From Guadua angustifolia (lineage: Eukaryota > Streptophyta > Magnoliopsida > Poales > Poaceae): a DNA stretch of 64,000 nt. A program made the translations under genes and the position numbers. Each line of letters opens with the position of its first letter. The first letter of the stretch is position 1. Of the stretch, positions 21,660-33,046 are shown piece by piece. The stretch spans positions 75,148,525-75,212,524 of the forward strand of contig CM070500.1 of the NCBI GenBank assembly GCA_036346375.1, read 5' to 3'. The notes beneath the pieces are model-generated. The model had not been told where the DNA came from, searched no databases, and saw only the letters and a list, made by a program, of their open reading frames with translations.

Positions 21660-22961
21660 TCCTCAAGAAGATGCTATGAATCTTGGTGAAACGGCCATTT
21701 CATTGCAGAGTGCCCTTATAAGGAAAGTAAAGATGAGAAGCCGCACAAGAAGGACAAGTACCGGGGCAAGGACAAGGAGAAGGAGAAGAGAAAGAAGTAC
21801 AAAGGCAAGGGCCGTGCCTACATTGGAAAGGAGTGGAACTCCGACTCCGACTCCAACTCCGACTCCGACTCTGAGTCAAATTCCGAAGAAGAAGGAGGAA
21901 TTGCCTCCGTCGCCATCGACATTCCCTCTACTCCGACTATGTCGAAGGGTCTCTTCGACAACTTAAGCGATGACGATGAAGTTGCTCCAATGTGCCTCAT
22001 GGCAAAGGGGCACAAGGTATCAACACTTGTCTCCACTCCCTCTATTGCTAATGATTGCCTAGATGAGTACGATAGTGATAGTGATGATGAGGACATTAAC
22101 ACCGTGCTTAAGTCTATGAAAAATTTTGATATTCAAAAACTAAACTTGCTTCTAAAGGATATTGAAAGATTGGAGGAAGTTATAGAGCAAAAGGAAGCTA
22201 CTCTCGAAGCTCAAGAGGATTTGCTCATCCACGAAAAAGAGAAAAATCGTGAACTAGAGAAGAGCTTGTCTTTTGAAAAGAAGAAAAATGTGGAATTGGT
22301 CAATAGCTCAAAAGTGACCAAGTCCGAGGTGGTTAGTCTTGAGATCACCAACGCTTCACTATTAGAGCAACTTGTTCAAGCAAACGACGCTTGCAAGCCT
22401 CTAGAGCTGAAGCTTGTTGATCTCTCGAATAGCTCCCTCACAATCATTAACAAAGACTCCAATAATTCACTACCCTCTACTAGCAATGGTTGTGCCAGAT
22501 ACTTCAATATAAATGTTAATTCTTGTGCTACTAACCTTGAGACTTTGCAAGTACTAGCTTATGAAAATGAGAAGCTCATGGGAATGCTTGAAGATGGACT
22601 TCAAAAGTCCTATAAGGCTAGCAAGGGATTAGAGGAATTTCTCGGTAAGCATCAAGGTAACCCCATGAAGCATGGGCTTGGGTATGTTCCACCCAAGGGC
22701 AAAGGAAGCCACATTGTGGTAGCTCCTTTGAGCAAGCCCGTTCACTTCGTTAAGGGGGAAGCAAATGCTAAGTATAAGGCTCAATCTACCTTCTTTGCTT
22801 CATATGTGCTTAAGAGGACTAGCCTCGGTAGAGTAGTCGCATGTCATATTGGGGGTAAGCCCAAAAATTCCCCTTATGTGCGATCGATTTGGGTCCCAAA
22901 ATCACTCGTCACTAACGTGCGTGGACCTAAACAAGTTTGGGTACCAAAGAGCAAAAACTAA
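21660..22961 (+). pseudogene. Copia gag C-terminal part: knuckle remnant and coiled coil
   Basis: A degraded CCHC knuckle (CYES..NGHFIAEC, second Cys lost, stop inside) lies at 21672-21716. It is followed by a Lys-rich stretch and an Asp-Ser repeat region. From 21939 a clean 340-aa frame runs to 22961. It holds an acidic segment (EYDSDSDDEDINTVLKSM), a long heptad-like coiled coil (about residues 60-135), and the RSIWVPK and PKQVWVPKSKN motifs that close gag before protease in Sirevirus-type elements. The long coiled coil after the knuckle is a known Sirevirus trait, thought to mediate protein contacts. Confidence 0.82.
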
Positions 22962-22979
22962 ATTTCATTTTGTAGGCCT

Positions 22980-23345
22980 ATGTCTCCGGTGGATCAAGTT
23001 GGATCTTGGATAGCGGATGTACACATCATATGATGGGAGAAAGGGCAATGTTCGCACAATTAGAAGCCAATGGATCAAATAGTGAGAGTATTATCTTGGC
23101 GATAATGGTAAAAGCGAAGTGGTAGGTTTAGGTAAAATTCTAATCACAAATGATTTTCATATAAATAATGTTTTACTCGTTGAATCATTAAGCTATAATT
23201 TGTTGTCCGTTGCTCAATTATGTGAAGCGGGCTACAATTGCGTGTTTAGTGACAAGGTGTGGATGTCATTAAGAGGATGATGGTTCAATAGCCGTTAAGG
23301 GTCGTTTAAAGGAAATCTCTATCTCATAGATTTTTCTCGGATAGA
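22980..23345 (+). pseudogene. Copia protease
   Basis: The translation reads SWILDSGCTHHMMGERAMF across a frameshift. WxLDSGCTxHM is the copia aspartic protease active site. Downstream SYNLLSVAQLCEAGYNCVFS is the conserved block before the integrase. Several indels break the frame (near 23090 and 23270), so no active protease is encoded. Confidence 0.8.
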
Positions 23346-23366
23346 ATTAACCTTGAAACATGCTTA

Positions 23367-24570
23367 ATGGCCAAATCGAGCATGGGTTGGCTTTGGCATC
23401 GCCGGCTTGCCCATGTTGGTATGAGGAACCTCCATAAACTCATTAAGGGCAATCACATCCTTGTACTAACGAATATTGTGTTTGAGAAAGATAGGGTGTG
23501 TAGCGCATGTCAAGCCGGGAAGCAAGTTGGAGTGCCTCATCCTGCCAAGAACGTGATGACTATTTCAAGACCATTGGAAATGCTTCATATGGATTTATTC
23601 GGCCCAATTGCCTACATAAGCATCGGAGGAAACAAGTATGGGTTAGTTATTGTTGATGATTTTTCTCGCTTTACTTGGGTATTTTTCTTGCATGATAAAA
23701 GTGAAGCCCAAGGAAGCTTAAAGAAGTTCATGAGAAGGGCGCAAAATGAATTTGAGGTGAAGATCAAGAAAATTAGTGACAACGGCTTGAATTCAAAACA
23801 CCGGTGGAGGAGTTCCTCGATGAAGAAGGCATCAAGCATGAATTCTCGGCTCCCCACTCCCACAACAAAATAGGGTAGCCGAGAGGAAGAATCGGACTCT
23901 CATCGAGATGGCGCGCCACGATGTGATGAGTACAAGATCTCCAGACATCTTACAGGCGGAGGCCATCAACCTTGCGTGCCATAGCTCCAACCGCCTATAC
24001 CTTCACAAGTTGTTAAAGAAGACGGCGTACGAGCTCCTCACCGGCAAGAAACCAAATGTCTCCTACTTTCGAGTATTTGGTAGCAAGTGCTATATCCTTA
24101 ACAAGAAAGCTAAATCTTCTAAATTTGCTCCTAAAGTAGATGAGGGTTTCCTGCTTGGTTATGGGTCTAATGCTTACGCATACCGAGTTTTCAACAACAC
24201 CCTTGGTGTGGTTGAAATCTCGCGTGATGTAACATTTGATGAAACTAACGGCTCTCAAGTAGAGCAAGTTGATCGTACTGTGATTGACAGGGAAGAACCT
24301 CCATGTGAGGCGATCAAAAGGCTAGCAATTGGAGAAGTGAGGCCTCTTGAGCAAGAAGAAGCCACGAGCAACTCCAATCGTGATGCACCGTTGGATGGTG
24401 CCCCATCTTCTTCAATGCAAGCACAAGATGGATCGACTCTTGCCCAAGATGATGAGGACCCAATTCAAAAGTCAAATACAGCGGTGCCTCATTCAAGGGT
24501 TCATCAAAGTGTTCAACGAGATCACCCGTCGACAATATTCTTGGAGACATCAACGAGGAGTATCCACTAG
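23367..24570 (+). pseudogene. Copia integrase
   Basis: The first part (23367-23873) has the HHCC zinc finger, WHRRLAHVGMRNLHKL with CSACQAGKQ, followed by the first catalytic Asp in LHMDLFGP and VDDFSRFTWVFFL, then SDNG. A frameshift at about 23785 scrambles the region with the last catalytic Glu, although its nucleotide remnant (GTAGCCGAGAGGAAGAATCGG) is still visible. The second part (23908-24570) contains YELLTGKKPNVSYFRVFGSK and CYILNKKAKSSKFAPKVDEG, the C-terminal integrase block typical of copia. The enzyme would insert the cDNA but is inactive here. Confidence 0.88.
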
Positions 24571-24639
24571 ATCTCGTGTTGCTAATTTTGTGAATTTTAC
24601 TCCTTTGTGTCGTCTCTTGAACCTCTCAAGGTAGATGAA

Positions 24640-25077
24640 GCTCTTCAAGATCCGGATTGGGTGATGGCAATGCAAGAGGAGTTGAACAATTTGAAAGGAA
24701 TCGGTGTGGAAGCTTGTCGAAAGACCCAAGCAAAAGCGTGATTGGAACAAAATGGGTGTTTAGGAACAAGCAAGGCGAGAATGGAATCGTGACTAGGAAC
24801 AAAGCCCGGTTGGTCGCTCAAGGGTACACACAAATTTAAGGTTTGGACTTCGATGAAACTTATGCTCCAGTAGCTAGGCTTGAATCTATTAGAATATTAC
24901 TTGCCTTTGCTACTCACCATGATTTTAAGTTGTACCAAATGGACGTGAAAACGCCTTCCTAAATGGACCTCTCTCGAGATGGTCTATGTTGAGCAACCGA
25001 AACCGAAGACCCAAGTCACGGGACCACGTCTACTTTCTCCACAAGGCTCTCTACGGACTTAAGCAAGCAAGGCGTGG
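24640..25077 (+). pseudogene. Copia reverse transcriptase, N-terminal part
   Basis: Across at least four frame changes the region still encodes DPDWVMAMQEELNNF, GTKWVFRNKQGENG, TRNKARLVAQGYTQ, FDETYAPVARLESIRILLAF and YQMDVK. These are the ordered N-terminal motifs of copia RT. Several of the indels are in A or G runs (for example the GTGAAAACGCC at 24945). Confidence 0.85.
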
Positions 25078-26136
25078 TTGAATGTCTTGAGATTTCCTTC
25101 TCGGTCAAGGTTTTGTAGTTGGAAAGGCCGACCCCCTCTCTTTACTAAACACATTGATAATGATTTATTTGTGTGTCAAATATATGTTGATGACATTATA
25201 TTCGGGTCTACTAATGAACACTTGTGCAAGGATTTTAGTAGGATCATGACCAAAAGGTTTGAGATGTCCATGATGGGCGAGTTGAAGTTCTTCCTTGGTT
25301 TTCAAGTAAAACAACTCAAGGAAGGAACCTTCATTTGCCAAACGAAGTACATCAAGGACATGCTCAAGAAGTTCGGAATGGAGAATGCCAAGCCTATCAA
25401 GACACCGATGCAACCCAACGGGCATCTAGACCTCGACAAAGAAGGTAAACCGGTCATCCAAAAGGTATATCGTTCGATGATCGGATCCTTACTTTATCTT
25501 TGTGCATCTAGGCCCGATATCATGCTTAGTGTGTGCATGTGTGCAAGATTTCAAGCCGCTCCTAAGGAGTGCCACATGATGGTCGTAAAAAGAATCTTGA
25601 GATATTTAGTGCACACTCCTTATTTCGGGCTTTGGTATCCTAAAGGTTCGTCATTTGAGCTAGTCGGCTATTCCGATGCGGATTATGCCGGATGTAAGGT
25701 GGATAGGAAGAGTACTTCAAGGACATGTCAATTCCTAGGTAGATCACTTGTGTCTTGGTCCTCTAAGAAACAAAATTCCGTAGCCCTATCCACAGCCGAA
25801 GCCGAATATATTACTGTCGGGAGTTGTTGTGCCCAATTACTTTGGATGAGACAAACGCTAAATGATTATGGCCTAACCTATAACCATGTTCCACTTTTGT
25901 GTGACAATGAGAGCGCCATAAAAATTGCCAATAATCCTGTCCAACACTCCCGCACAAAACATATCGATATTCGCCATCACTTCTTAAGAGACCATTCCAC
26001 TAAAGGCGATATCGAGATCCAACATGTGAGCACCAATGACCAATTAGCCGATATTTTTATCAAGCCTCTTGATGAAAAGAGATTCTGCGAATTGAGAAGT
26101 GGGCTAAACATTCTAGATTCTCGGAACTTGACTTGA
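25078..26136 (+). pseudogene. Copia RT C-terminal part and RNase H
   Basis: A 352-aa open frame contains the RT catalytic box CQIYVDDIIFGSTNEHLCKD (about residues 36-55) and MSMMGELKFFLGFQVKQ. The connection motif GSLLYLCASRPDIMLSVCMC follows. RNase H contains YSDADYAGCKVDRKSTSRTC, SWSSKKQNSVALSTAEAEYI, LLCDNESAIKIANNPVQHSR and the terminal TKHIDIRHHFLRDH...STNDQLADIFIKPL. All catalytic acidic residues of RNase H appear present. Only the upstream frame breaks disable it. Confidence 0.92.
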
Positions 26137-26357
26137 AAGATTGCATACTAGCCTTGCTTGCTAGTTGCAACCAAAATGTTTTTCAAAAGGCGTATTTACT
26201 TCTTTAAATTTTTGATTCTTGGTTTGTGTCAAACCACTTGTGATCATAGCTCCTTTTGCTCCTGTGTTCGCTGATCATATGTGGGGAGACGGCAAAAGCG
26301 TTCACAAGTCATTCCATCTCATTCCTCAATCTCATCTATCCTTGTGCTGCAAGTTTA

Positions 26358-26960
26358 CACATATCGGACTTTCCGATTTTTGTATCGGACTATCCGATTT
26401 CTGTACACCTGCACATATCGGACTATCCGATGTTGAATATCGGACTGTCCAATATCTGGGTGATCGCACACATCGGACTGTCCGATGTCCTTATCGGACT
26501 ATCCGATGTGGGGAGGTTTAAAAGAAGCCCGAAGGGTTTTTTCTCTCTATACTCGGTCTTTTGCCTCCAAACTCATCGGGTCTTCTTCCTCCTTGGCGAT
26601 TTTGGTGCTCGGAGATCATCTTCCTCGTTCCAAGGGTTTCCTACCGCGGATTGGATCTCTCTTGGTGGAGATTCTCTTCCTCACTCAATCCTCTCATTGG
26701 ATTCATCTCAAGGTAACCCTATCTTGCTTAGATCTAGGGTTTCTCATCTCCTGTGAAATTTTGTCAATCCTCTTCGGTAGAAGTGTTATACCCATCCCTA
26801 GGATTGCAATCCACGAATTTGTTACGAAATGCGTGGTCCCTCATCTAGAAATCTACTTTTGCATTTTTCCCGCAAATATCGGATTATCCGACCGATAGTA
26901 TCGGACTGTCCGACCTTACCATCGGACTGTCCGACCCAAAATATCGGACTATCCGATATT
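26358..26960 (+). promoter_or_regulatory. Internal dyad clusters upstream of the extra ORF
   Basis: Six ATCGGAC-N-GTCCGAT-like dyads lie at 26360-26515 and four more at 26876-26960, in the interior of the element. The first cluster is followed by TTTAAAAGAAGCCC and a pyrimidine-rich leader with a splice-donor-like AAGGTAACCC (26711). This repeats the dyad, TATA, leader layout of the LTR promoter. A promoter role for the downstream ORF is an inference. Confidence 0.45.
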
Positions 26961-27044
26961 TCCAGAAAACTGCAAAAGTGGGTATCTTGTTCCCATTCCT
27001 TCAACCGTCGCATCATCTTCTTTCTCGTTACTTCAGATCCTATC

Positions 27045-28564
27045 TATGGTCGCGGCGACAAAGGGAGAAGTTGAAGAGGCTCTTCACAGATGAGCATGGT
27101 CAATTCAAAAGGAAGACTCGGCCGGCGGAAGAACCAAAGCGATCATTGGTCGAGAAATCCTCAGGATACCTCATCTTCCGTGCAGGGACGATGTGCTGTT
27201 GTGTCGATCGCCTTACGGTTCCAAATCCTGTTGGGGCAAATCAAAGAAGCAAGTTGTCACGCACCCTAAGCAGAAGGGCATCACCATTTCTGAGCGACGT
27301 CAAGCAGATGCTCCTTCTACTCGCCTTCCTTCTTCTCCATCGGCCAAGGGCAAGGGATCCTCTACCAGTGCCCCAACCGCAGCTGAAAAGGGAAAAGGTC
27401 CAGCTCCAGAAGAAGAAGAAGATCTTCTTTATCCATTGATGACCAAGCCTTCGCCGCCAGATCTTGAGAGGTGTGGTGAACTACAAGGGTAAATCCGGCT
27501 GGTTGGCGAAGGCTAGGCGTCGATCCTTATATCAATAGGAAAGCTTTCTCCTCTAACAAGCGTTTCTGGACTTTCTTTCAACAAGACTTTTATGAGACAG
27601 TGATTCTTCCTCGCAAGAATCCGATTGTCAACATGCGATGGGTGGAATTGGGAGTATATGGAGTCTTGTGGGGATCTGTCTTTGATGAGGTCATTGAAGC
27701 TTGTGAAAGGCTTGGAATTAAAAGGATCATGGGCATGAAGTAAGATTGGAACACTGAAGTTATTGCCCAATTCTATGCCACTCTGCATGTCACCAACGAC
27801 ACTATGACTTGGATGACAGAAGGAGAACAATACAGGATGTCGGTTGGTCGTTTTGGCACCCTTTTGGGGTTTAGAGCAGAAGCTTGCTTGGACAAAGATG
27901 ATCTTCATAATAAGCGTGCTTTGGTTCTCGATAATCTGAGCGCTCTCTATATTGAAGATTCGACTTTGAGCACAGCAACACCAAGCATTTGAAGCCTATG
28001 ATTGCTGCCGCCAACAGACTCCTTCGCAAGACCATCGCTCCTAAGGAAGGTGACGCATCCCACATTTTGTCCTACACCCGTGATATTCTTTGTCGTATGC
28101 TGCCGGGTGGTCGACCATTTATGGTATCTCTATACCTTTGGAATGAAATTTATGCAAATTCCCTCGATCCCAAGCGCAGCTGTGGCTTTGCTCCTTATAT
28201 CATGAGGGTAATATTGGGTGTCTCTAAGGCGAAGTTTGAGTGCGATGCAAAGCACGTTGGGTTGCAGATCAGGCCAGTCAAGACTGTTGCTCCTCAAGCT
28301 CCTCCAGCCACAGGTCCTTCAGCGTCGACTCGCTCTGGCTCGGTTGCTCCTGCAGTCTCATCTCAGTCATCTTCTTCCACCGACAAAATCCTGAAATACC
28401 TTGTCAAGATGGCGAAGAAGAACGCCAAGCGGCTCAAGTCCATCCAGCGTCATCTCAGTCTCCCTTGCTCCAGTGGCAGCGAGGACTCCACTGCGGACCC
28501 CTATGACTCGCCTGCCGCATCCGATCCCTCCGCATCAGAATCCGAGAGCGAGGATGAAGAATGA
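27045..28564 (+). pseudogene. Extra ORF downstream of copia pol (plant transposon protein domain)
   Basis: In sense with pol, several frame pieces join into one protein. There is a basic start (about 27050-27180) and a Ser/Pro/Lys linker (27193-27480). The core (27520-27990) contains FWTFFQQDFYETVILPRKNP, WNTEVIAQFYATLHV and TMTWMTEGEQYRM. The clean 191-aa C-terminal frame (27989-28564) ends in Ser-rich and Asp/Glu-rich tails. The WNxEVIxQFYATL...WMTEG block recalls a domain common in grass retroelements (Pfam-style putative plant transposon protein). Sireviruses can carry an extra, env-like ORF here, but no signal peptide or membrane span is visible. Function unknown. Confidence 0.6.
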
Positions 28565-28982
28565 GTCCACTTACTGCTTCTTTTCTCCTTTTTGGTGCCT
28601 TGATGCTAAAGGGGGAGAGAAGGTTATCTTACGACTTATGAAAACTATTGCTGAATGGTTGGTTGGATGTTATGAATTTTTTTAATTGTTTAATTTGGTT
28701 GTTTAAACTCTTGTTGGTGTCTTGGTTAACATTATCTTTTGCGTTGATATATTACATACCTCAGCTTTGTTACTCGAAGTTGCTTTTATCATATTATTAC
28801 TTTATTGTCACTTATGTGAATGCCAAGATATGGGGGGAGCTCCTCTTGAATTCCACCTCTAAAAATTGTGTATTTAGAATCTCTAATGCACAAATTTAGG
28901 GGGAGCTCAACACATCTTGGCTACTCTCAATTTCATTATTCATTATTTCTATCAAACTTTAATCGTGTTGTCATCAATCACC

Positions 28983-28995
28983 AAAAAGGGGGAGA
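28983..28995 (+). other. Copia polypurine tract
   Basis: AAAAAGGGGGAGA lies one base before the 3' LTR and would prime plus-strand DNA synthesis. Confidence 0.85.
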
Positions 28996-28996
28996 T

Positions 28997-30650
28997 TGAA
29001 AGTGCATCTAGGCCCCTAATTATGTTTTGGATGATTAATGACAAGCGATTAAGGGACTAATGGCTTAAATGAGTTTACAAGCGGTGATAGTCCCAAAAAA
29101 GCGCATCTACTGACGTTGTTGACCCTCAAAACCTGAAAAGATGAACGGCGTTGACTTAGCGTAGATCTTTTATTTTATTGAGTCGATAGGATCGCCGTAC
29201 TATCAAGAGGGATGGGAGTAGGTACCCTAGAAATGATCTCTGTGCTCAGAAGAATATCTTTTGCAAAACAAGTTTTAAAAGTCTTTAAACACGACACTCA
29301 CTTCTTGCTCATTTTGTCTTGATAACATCGGAATGTCCGATATGGATATCGAACAGATCCGATGGTATCGGATTCTCCGGTGTGAGTGTTTTAGTGTCTT
29401 TGGATCTCTCGGGAAAAGTCGGACTGTCCGATGTTGTTTGAAAAATTTTCTAAGTCTTTAAACTTGGATCTCTTGGGAAACATCGGAATGTCAGATGGTT
29501 GATATCAGACGATCCGATGTGAACTGAAATTTTTCTAAGTCCTTGAATTTGGGCTCGGGAATTATCGGAATGTCCGATGTTCGATATCGGACAGTCCGAT
29601 ATACACTTAGATTTTTACAAAGTTGCTGAGTTCGTTGAAAACTCTCTGGAATCATCGGAACATCCGATGTGTGAAATCGGATAGTCCGATGAGTGCTTTT
29701 TCTCAGCAAAATTATGAATTTCTTGAGTGGAGTCGATCTGGTGATTTGCACTGATCGGATAGTCCGATGTCCGACATCGGATAGTCCGATGTGGGGTCTG
29801 ACACAGGGCAGAACGGCTCTTTTTTGTGTCTTGGCTATATATACCCCACCCACTCCCTCATTTATGAGCACCTACCTGTGTACTAAGCATTAACTCTTCT
29901 CTTGCTATTTTCTTGCTCATTCTTGCTCTCTCTTGAGTTCATCCTTGAGAAATTTGTTGAGAGATTGGAGCAAGTGATTTCTAGTGCCTTATTGCAAACC
30001 GGGAAAGTTCTTTTGAGCACTAGGGTGATTTTCAAGAGGGGATCTACACTTCATTTATTACTCTTGGAGATTGAGGTCTCCTAGGCGGCTAGGAGTCACG
30101 GCGAGCTCCCGAACTACGTGTGGGAGGCAGCGGGAGTTTGTGAAGGTTGAATCCACCTCCGCATGAGAAGGGTTCAATCAAAAGTAGGTGAGTGCTTTGT
30201 GCAACACCTAGAGGAGTTGGGTTGAAAGAAACCCGACTTTGTGCCGCCTCAGCGGAGACGAGGATCTCCTCAAAGATCCGAACTTGAGGAAAAATCATTG
30301 CATCTCTTTGGTTTGTAAGTTTTCCATTTGTCCCTTTTCATGCTTGGCTAAATCTTTTGGGGATTCAAGTTTTGGTAGCTACTTGTAGTAGATATTAGTG
30401 TAATCTTATACTCTTTAGTTGCCTTAGCTCTAAATCTTTATTTGGTAGCTACCTAGCCCTTTAAATTGCTCAGATCTACTTTTTAGGGTTTTCCTGCGCT
30501 CTGATCGGATAGTCAGGAGTTCGCATATCGGATAGTCAATATATATCGGATAGTCCGATATACAAGTCGGATATTCGATATTTCATTGCTAATTAGGTCT
30601 TAAATTTTATTACGCCTATTCACCCCCTCTAGGCGACTTTATCGATCCTT
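28997..30650 (+). repeat. Copia 3' LTR
   Basis: It starts TGAAAGTGCATCTAGGCCCC and ends CGATCCTT, followed by GATTC. It is collinear with the 5' LTR, with scattered substitutions and small indels. One dyad pair is missing (29415-29440) and one extra dyad is present (29770-29795). The terminal CA is missing. Confidence 0.9.
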
Positions 30651-30655
30651 GATTC

Positions 30656-33046
30656 CCTGACCTCCAGGCCCACGCGATCTTGCGCGGCGTTCGTCAATCG
30701 AGAATACCTACCGTTATGAGAACGGCAATGGCGCACCATTCCGTTCCACCCCAACCCACGCGATTTCCACTGTAGGTATTCCAAGGGAAAAACAATATAA
30801 GACTCGTTGGATCAGGTCAACAGAGCTGACCGGCCCAACTTGTGGTTGAGAGAGGACTAAGTTATTTACTTTGCTCAAGGGGTTGGTCCTTAATTGCCGA
30901 AGACCAGCCCAACACACAAAACAACACCGGTACCACTGTACCCATCACATATCACACTTGGGCTGGTCATCAATTGGGGGCTGGGCCGCAACCACCTTCC
31001 GTGGTCCCCCTAGTGCGATCCCCCAACCGTAGCAGATTTAAAAACAAGTTTTGAGCAATAATTAAAAGTGAAGATTATTTATTATAGCTAGCCTACGGTG
31101 GTTCATTAATGATAACCTAGGGTTGACAAGTGAATATGGCATAATCAATATGGTCTTAACAAGTGGGTGGGATTTTTAACTAGTCATGTCTTTCTAAACT
31201 AGCTCCTTTTTAATTTCTACTCTATTTACAAGCAAATGCAATAACTAAATAAATACAGTAAATATACGGAATCATGGGATCAACATGTTCAAGGAGTGTG
31301 GCTTGCCATGTGGAGTCGAGGGTTCGCCTAGCGAGACGTAGTCAACGTCGAGTCTGGTCCAGAACTGCTCCGGCTCCTGGTACGGCTCCAACGTCAACTC
31401 CTGCTCCGGGATTCGCTCCAAGAGTCGTTCCAAAGTCGGATCTAGCGCAAAAAAGCAAAACCCAAAAAATAAACGAATAAAAACAACAAAAGAAAGAAAA
31501 CGGAAAAAGGAACAGGAGAGAAAATGGTTGGAACAAGGCTCAGGGGTATTTTAGGAATTTTCTGGGATTGATTCGGCAAAACGGAGATCATTTTTGGACT
31601 CGGCGGCTCGAATTGATCAAGAATATGTATTTTTGGCTATTTTTGGATTTTTGGGAATTTTGGGGATTTTCTGGAAATTTTATTTGATTTTTCAGATTTA
31701 AAATAAAACAAAAATCCGAAAAAGGAAATGAAATTGAGAAAGGGTTTCTGGCTTGCGCCGCACAGTAAATGACACGGCCCGATTGGCGCTCGGCCCACGC
31801 GTTCGACGACGCCGACGGCCGAGGGAGGCCGCGAGGCGACGCCCATGAGCGCAGCGCCAGACGAGCCGAGGACTGAAGCGGCCGACGCTACGGTAGGCCA
31901 AGAAGTAATGAGCAAGGGGCCCGAACGACAGAGAGCGTGGAGGGAGAATGACAGCGGGCCAATGTAGATGGGGAAGAAAGGGTCGACGCGGGGACCCACT
32001 TGGCGGCATGCTAGGAAGCGGTGGCAAGTGGGACCGGTTAGCGAGAGGAAACGGCGAGGCGATCGGCGAAGAAAAAATGCGGAGGTGAGGAAGAAGGCGG
32101 ACGAATTGGCGAACGGCGGCTCGGGAGGAAAAATGGGTGGGCGGTGGAGCATGAGAAGCTCACGGTGAACTCGGCGGTGGGCGGAAATTGCTGAAAGAGA
32201 AAGTGAGGCGGCGTGGCGACGGGAGAAGGCCGGAGCCGGGGAAGAGGAGCTCGGCGCGGCGCGGGGAGGTGACCGGAGGGGGAATGAGTAAGCGGGGGAG
32301 GAAGAGAAGAGCGCTGCGGCTCGGGGCGAGAAGAAATGGAGGAGGTTCGGGGCTATTTATAGCCCAGCGACGCGGAGGGAGGGGTGCGGCGCGGAGGAGA
32401 GAGAAGGGGCGATGGGCCGGCGATTTCAACGGCAAGGACGACATGGACGAGCGATGGAAATGACTGAGCGGGCGAGGCGACGGGGCGAGTAGGCGCACGG
32501 CGGGCGAGGATTCGCGCGCGAAGCAAAGCTCGGTCCGGGCGGGGTAGCGATCGGACCGGGAGGAGAAAAGGGGCGACGCTGGCCGAGGCGATGGGAGCAG
32601 GTGCGCGAATCGCGGCGAGGATGACGAGACTGGACAAGGCGTGGCTGATGAGCGACTCGGGCAACAGACCAGGCGCAACAGCGTTTAGACCAACGGGAGG
32701 AAGAAGAAGGGGAAGGAAGAAGAAGATCGCCGTCAGGTGGGCGGCTAAAGCCGGAATGGGTGCATGAAAAGGAGGGAAAAAGGCCAGCCGAAGAGTGGGC
32801 CGGAGGGAGCGGGCCCACGCGGGGAAATGGCAGGCTGGGGAGAGAAAATGGATTCGGGCCGGAGGGAAAAAGGCTGAGGCCAAAAAAGGAAAATTTCCGA
32901 GAGAGGAAAGGCCAAAACGGGAAGCTTTCCCGAAAAGGAAAGTAAGACAAAAGAAAGCCAAGAGAAATCCAAATAAATCCAGAAAAATTCAAATAAATCC
33001 AAATAAAATAAACAAATCAAAATTTTGAATTTTTTGGGGTGTTTCA
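30656..33046 (-). mobile_element. Solo gypsy LTR, right part
   Basis: This continues the LTR interrupted at 19000. It shares with the full-length LTRs the line around ACCATTCC.TTCCACCCC, the GGCTGGTCATC..TTGGGG tract, TTTTTGGACTCGG.GGCTCGAA, a GC-rich block and a terminal TTTCA (33046). The two parts sum to about 3.15 kb, very close to the 3.1 kb LTR at 48292. That supports a whole LTR with no internal region. Confidence 0.72.
32354..32361 (-). promoter_or_regulatory. TATA box of the solo LTR
   Basis: The minus strand reads GGCTATAAATAGCCCCG in the GC-rich part of the LTR. The full-length copies have a TATAAAG at the equivalent position. Confidence 0.6.

Larger units (their letters stand above)
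19001..30650 (+). mobile_element. Sirevirus-like Ty1/copia retrotransposon
   Basis: The element is 11,650 bp long. LTRs of 1655 and 1654 bp flank PBS, gag with a long coiled coil, protease, integrase, RT-RNase H, an extra downstream ORF and a polypurine tract. A GATTC duplication flanks it (18996-19000 and 30651-30655). The order PR-INT-RT-RNase H defines Ty1/copia. The very long gag, the long 3' region and the extra ORF point to the Sirevirus (Maximus/SIRE) lineage. Most frames are broken by small indels, so this copy is non-autonomous. It inserted into a solo gypsy LTR. Confidence 0.93.

Noticed and set aside
32160..33020. Several long open frames on the minus strand (up to about 200 codons)
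   Set aside because: They overlap in different frames in a GC-rich part of the solo gypsy LTR, have low-complexity Pro/Ser/Leu composition and no motif.
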